Positions 61,739 to 64,000 of a DNA stretch of 64,000 nucleotides are shown here, piece by piece; position 1 is the first letter of the stretch; the number at the start of each line of letters is the position of its first letter. Both the position numbers and the translations under genes were made by a program. The notes below the pieces were generated by a model that was not told the DNA's origin, searched no databases, and saw only the letters and a list, made by a program, of their open reading frames with translations. Source of the DNA: VXPQ01 sp965117025 (GTDB lineage Bacteria > Bacteroidota > Rhodothermia > Rhodothermales > VXPQ01). The DNA lies in the NCBI GenBank assembly GCA_965117025.1, contig OZ220746.1, positions 186,001-250,000 on the forward strand, read 5' to 3'.

Positions 61739-61829
61739 ACGCTCCCGAATAAAGATTCTGTCATGCAGGAGGTGCAAGCAATATGCTCCTGCGCATGAGA
61801 CAGCCGGAATATACGAAGGCCATCGTATA

Positions 61830-62900
61830 TCACCCGCGTTCTCTCTCGAAATCGTCCATAAAGGCAATGAGCGCATCCACGGCCTCTTCCCGGCAGGCAT
61901 TGTACAGCGAGGCGCGCATCCCCCCCACCGAACGGTGTCCTTTCAAGGCCAGCAATCCCTGATCGTGCGCTTCGGACAGAAAACGCGCTTCCAGGTCTTC
62001 CGAGGGCAGGCGGAACGTCACATTCATCCGCGAGCGGGCGTCTTTGTGCGCCGTCCCGCGATAGAAATCCGTCCGGTCGATCCGGGCATACAGTTTGGCG
62101 GCCTTTCGCTCGTTCATCTTTTCGATAGCCGCAAGTCCCCCCTGTGCTTCGAGCCATGCCAGTACCTTGCCTATGAGGTACACGGCGAATACGGGGGGCG
62201 TATTGTACAGTTTGGCCGCATGGATCCCGTAATCCAGAATAACGGGCAGCGATTGGTTACGACGTTGCAGGAAATGGTCGTGCACCAGTACGACCGTGGC
62301 GCCTGCCGGCCCGATATTCTTTTGAGCCCCTGCATAGATCAGTTCGTGGTGCGCCATGTCGATCGGGCGACTCAGGAAATCGCTGGACGCATCGCATACG
62401 ATGGGCGGATCGACCCGCGGGACTTCCGTGAACTGCGTTCCCACCACCGTGTTGTTCGAGGTCATATGCAGGTATGCCGCCTCGGGATGGACATCCCACG
62501 TGCTGGTATCCGGGATATACGCGAAATTGTGCCCCTCGCTCGATGCCGCTGCCCGAGCCTTGCCCGTGCGCTGTGCTTCTTTCAGTGCATTCGCCGCCCA
62601 GCGCCCCGTCACCACATAATCGGCTGAGGCCCCCTGCCCCCGGAAATTCAACGGTATCTGGTGAAACTGCATGGACGCCCCCCCTTGCAGGAAAAGCACA
62701 TGCCATTCGGCGCCGATGTTCAGGAGACGCCGGACACGCTCTTTGGCATCCTGTTCGATCTGCGTATAGGCCGCCGAACGGTGACTGATCTCAAGGACGG
62801 ATGCGCCCAGGTCACCATACACCGGGAATTCTTCTTTCATTTCCAGCAGTACAGCCTCCGGAAGCGCCGCGGGGCCGGCGGAAAAATTATGCAAGCGCAT
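61830..62900 (-). CDS. serC: Phosphoserine aminotransferase
   Basis: 356 residues. MRLHNFSAGPAALPEAVL starts the fold, EISHRSAAYTQIEQDAKER and LFLQGGASMQFHQIPLN follow, and the PLP lysine is in LIYAGAQKNIGPAGATVVLV. GGMRASLYNACREEAVDAL ends the protein. It transfers amino groups to 3-phosphohydroxypyruvate in serine synthesis. It lies between pntAA and the DUF1015 gene on the same strand, 79 bases after the latter. Confidence 0.97.
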   Translation of the reverse strand: MRLHNFSAGPAALPEAVLLEMKEEFPVYGDLGASVLEISHRSAAYTQIEQDAKERVRRLLNIGAEWHVLFLQGGASMQFHQIPLNFRGQGASADYVVTGRWAANALKEAQRTGKARAAASSEGHNFAYIPDTSTWDVHPEAAYLHMTSNNTVVGTQFTEVPRVDPPIVCDASSDFLSRPIDMAHHELIYAGAQKNIGPAGATVVLVHDHFLQRRNQSLPVILDYGIHAAKLYNTPPVFAVYLIGKVLAWLEAQGGLAAIEKMNERKAAKLYARIDRTDFYRGTAHKDARSRMNVTFRLPSEDLEARFLSEAHDQGLLALKGHRSVGGMRASLYNACREEAVDALIAFMDDFERERG

Positions 62901-62979
62901 GGCGGGATACAGGCGAAGAGATTATCAAGAAGCCGTAGCCTTCGAAAAAACAGTGCTACGGTAAAGAAACCAGGGAGAT

Positions 62980-64000
62980 TCAATCCTGGTCGAACAGATG
63001 CACCAGTAGTCCGCTGCGGAGCTTCGGTTCGAACCATGTGGATTTCGGCGGCATGAGGAGGCCCGCATTCGATACGGCAAGCAGTTCCTCCACACTGGTC
63101 GGATACATGGAAATGGCCAGTTCCGCCCGTCCGGAGTCGACCAACCGCTCCAGTTCGCCCGTACCGCGAATGCCTCCTACGAAATCGATGTTCGGATCCA
63201 GACGCTGATCCATGATGCCGAACCCGGGTTCCAGCAGATGCTCGCTGAGCCGCGCCACGTCGAGTGTATCGGCTATCTCATTACGTTCCGTTGCCGGAAG
63301 TGACATCGTATGCCATCTTCTGTCCAGGTACAAGCATACGCTTCCCGGTTCGACAGGCGTTTTCTCTCCGGAATCTACAGACAGGGCAAATCGGGTAGCG
63401 AGCGTATCCAGAAACTCGTCTGAAGGGGCGGGCAGTTTTCGTACGATGCGGTTATAGGCGAGAATGCGCAGTTCGCTCATGGGAAACAGCACCGCCGGAA
63501 AGAATTCCGCCTCCGGCAGTCCGGCGGACGCTTCGCGTATCTCCGCCGCTGCCCGTGATGCCGCCGCACATCGATGGTGTCCGTCCGCAATATACAAGTA
63601 CTCGACGTTCCCGAAGGCATCCACCAGCTCTTCCTGCTGTTCGGCTTTCCAGATCGTGTGGCGGACGCCATCCTCCGCCGTAAAGTCGTAAAGCGGCTCC
63701 GAAGCCGTCTCGGAGGCGACCAGGGCATCAATCCGATCCGTGTTCCGATAGGTCATCATGACCGGCTCGGCATGCGCCTGTTGCGTCACGATATGGCGGA
63801 CACGGTCTGTCTCCTTTTTCGGGCGCGTTTTCTCGTGTTTCAGGATCGTCCCGTTGTCGTATTCCTCTACCGATACACACCCGAATACGCCGGTTTGCGT
63901 ACGCCCGTCCATTTCCAGTCGGTAAATGTACACGGACGGCTCGTCCTGCACCGAGGCGCCGTTTCCGGCAAATGCCCGCAGGTTGGCGGCGCCGCGCTCA
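62980..64000 (-). CDS. DUF1015 family protein (N-terminus beyond window)
   Basis: At least 339 residues are visible; the frame is open to the right edge, so the first 70 or so residues of the usual 410 are missing. Recognised by SVYIYRLEMDGRTQTGVFG, MMTYRN, the highly conserved YLYIADGHHRCAAASRAAAE (about 60% along the visible part) and FPAVLFPMSELRILAYNR. The ADGHHR motif resembles the ParB/sulfiredoxin phosphate-binding signature (DGHHR/DGxHR). The function is not established. It is directly upstream of serC on the same strand, a neighbourhood I recall as common in Bacteroidota, pointing to serine metabolism (inference). Confidence 0.88.
   Translation of the reverse strand, partial: ERGAANLRAFAGNGASVQDEPSVYIYRLEMDGRTQTGVFGCVSVEEYDNGTILKHEKTRPKKETDRVRHIVTQQAHAEPVMMTYRNTDRIDALVASETASEPLYDFTAEDGVRHTIWKAEQQEELVDAFGNVEYLYIADGHHRCAAASRAAAEIREASAGLPEAEFFPAVLFPMSELRILAYNRIVRKLPAPSDEFLDTLATRFALSVDSGEKTPVEPGSVCLYLDRRWHTMSLPATERNEIADTLDVARLSEHLLEPGFGIMDQRLDPNIDFVGGIRGTGELERLVDSGRAELAISMYPTSVEELLAVSNAGLLMPPKSTWFEPKLRSGLLVHLFDQD

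Noticed and set aside
1..64000. CRISPR arrays, tRNA and rRNA genes, integrases, toxin-antitoxin or defence islands
   Set aside because: Read on both strands, no direct-repeat array, cloverleaf-like sequence, integrase or recognisable defence gene was found; short spurious hits did not hold up.

Overview
The window reads as a chromosomal segment from a free-living member of the Bacteroidota superphylum, most likely the Rhodothermia/Rhodothermota lineage (inference). The supporting signs are a C-terminal domain of the type IX secretion sorting type on a very large secreted protein, a GWxTD-type protein, a DksA relative with a degenerate zinc finger of the Bacteroidota kind, a conserved von Willebrand-neighbourhood membrane protein at the left edge, very few Shine-Dalgarno sites, and moderately high GC. 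Almost everything is housekeeping and densely packed; there is no phage, integrase, CRISPR array, rRNA or tRNA that I can see.

Layout. 1-13946 (+): tail of a membrane protein, an M20 amidohydrolase, a secreted lamin-tail protein, an A-type Fe-S carrier, clpC, tyrA, gcvT, comB, ftsK, purK and purE. 14032-22278 (-): one long translation-centred run, in transcription order ffh, rpsP (with a long repetitive acidic tail), rimM, trmD, rplS, smpB, tyrS and a large GWxTD/TPR protein. 22493-23775 (+): 5-formyltetrahydrofolate cyclo-ligase and a PspC protein. 23843-29297 (-): polA followed by an M16 protease pair. 29414-31802 (+): a three-gene dTDP-sugar cluster (rfbB, a nucleotidyltransferase, an RmlC-like cupin).

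31804-38631 is the accessory part. It has an unusual protein that I read as two tandem YjbQ/UPF0047 domains, a 273-bp MITE-like element with 27-bp perfect terminal inverted repeats, an SDR oxidoreductase whose stop codon lies inside that element, a 1284-residue ThuA/PQQ-type dehydrogenase/PKD/CBM/PA14/sorting-domain protein, and a C-terminal remnant of a sterol-reductase-like gene. Partial copies of the repeat lie at 31804, 50343 and 56150.

38632-41258 (+): a small conserved protein, a K+ channel with an RCK domain, and an L,D-transpeptidase. 41220-55277 (-): a secretion/translation run (ileS, a dksA-like gene, lspA, lepA, an unknown exported protein, lepB), preceded by a purine nucleoside phosphorylase, divIVA, a YggS-type PLP protein and an ABC exporter (YbbA/YbbP type). 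That exporter is divergent from a TesA-like lipoprotein, the same neighbourhood as in E. coli. 56256-58696 (+): a eukaryote-type N-acetylneuraminate lyase translationally coupled to an SSS symporter, probably a sialic acid uptake and cleavage pair. 58764-64000 (-): a three-subunit proton-translocating transhydrogenase (pntAA/AB/B), serC, and a DUF1015 protein cut by the window edge.

The best candidates for something undescribed are the tandem-YjbQ protein, the MITE-like repeat family beside it, the repeat-built tail on ribosomal protein S16, and the DUF1015-serC pairing.
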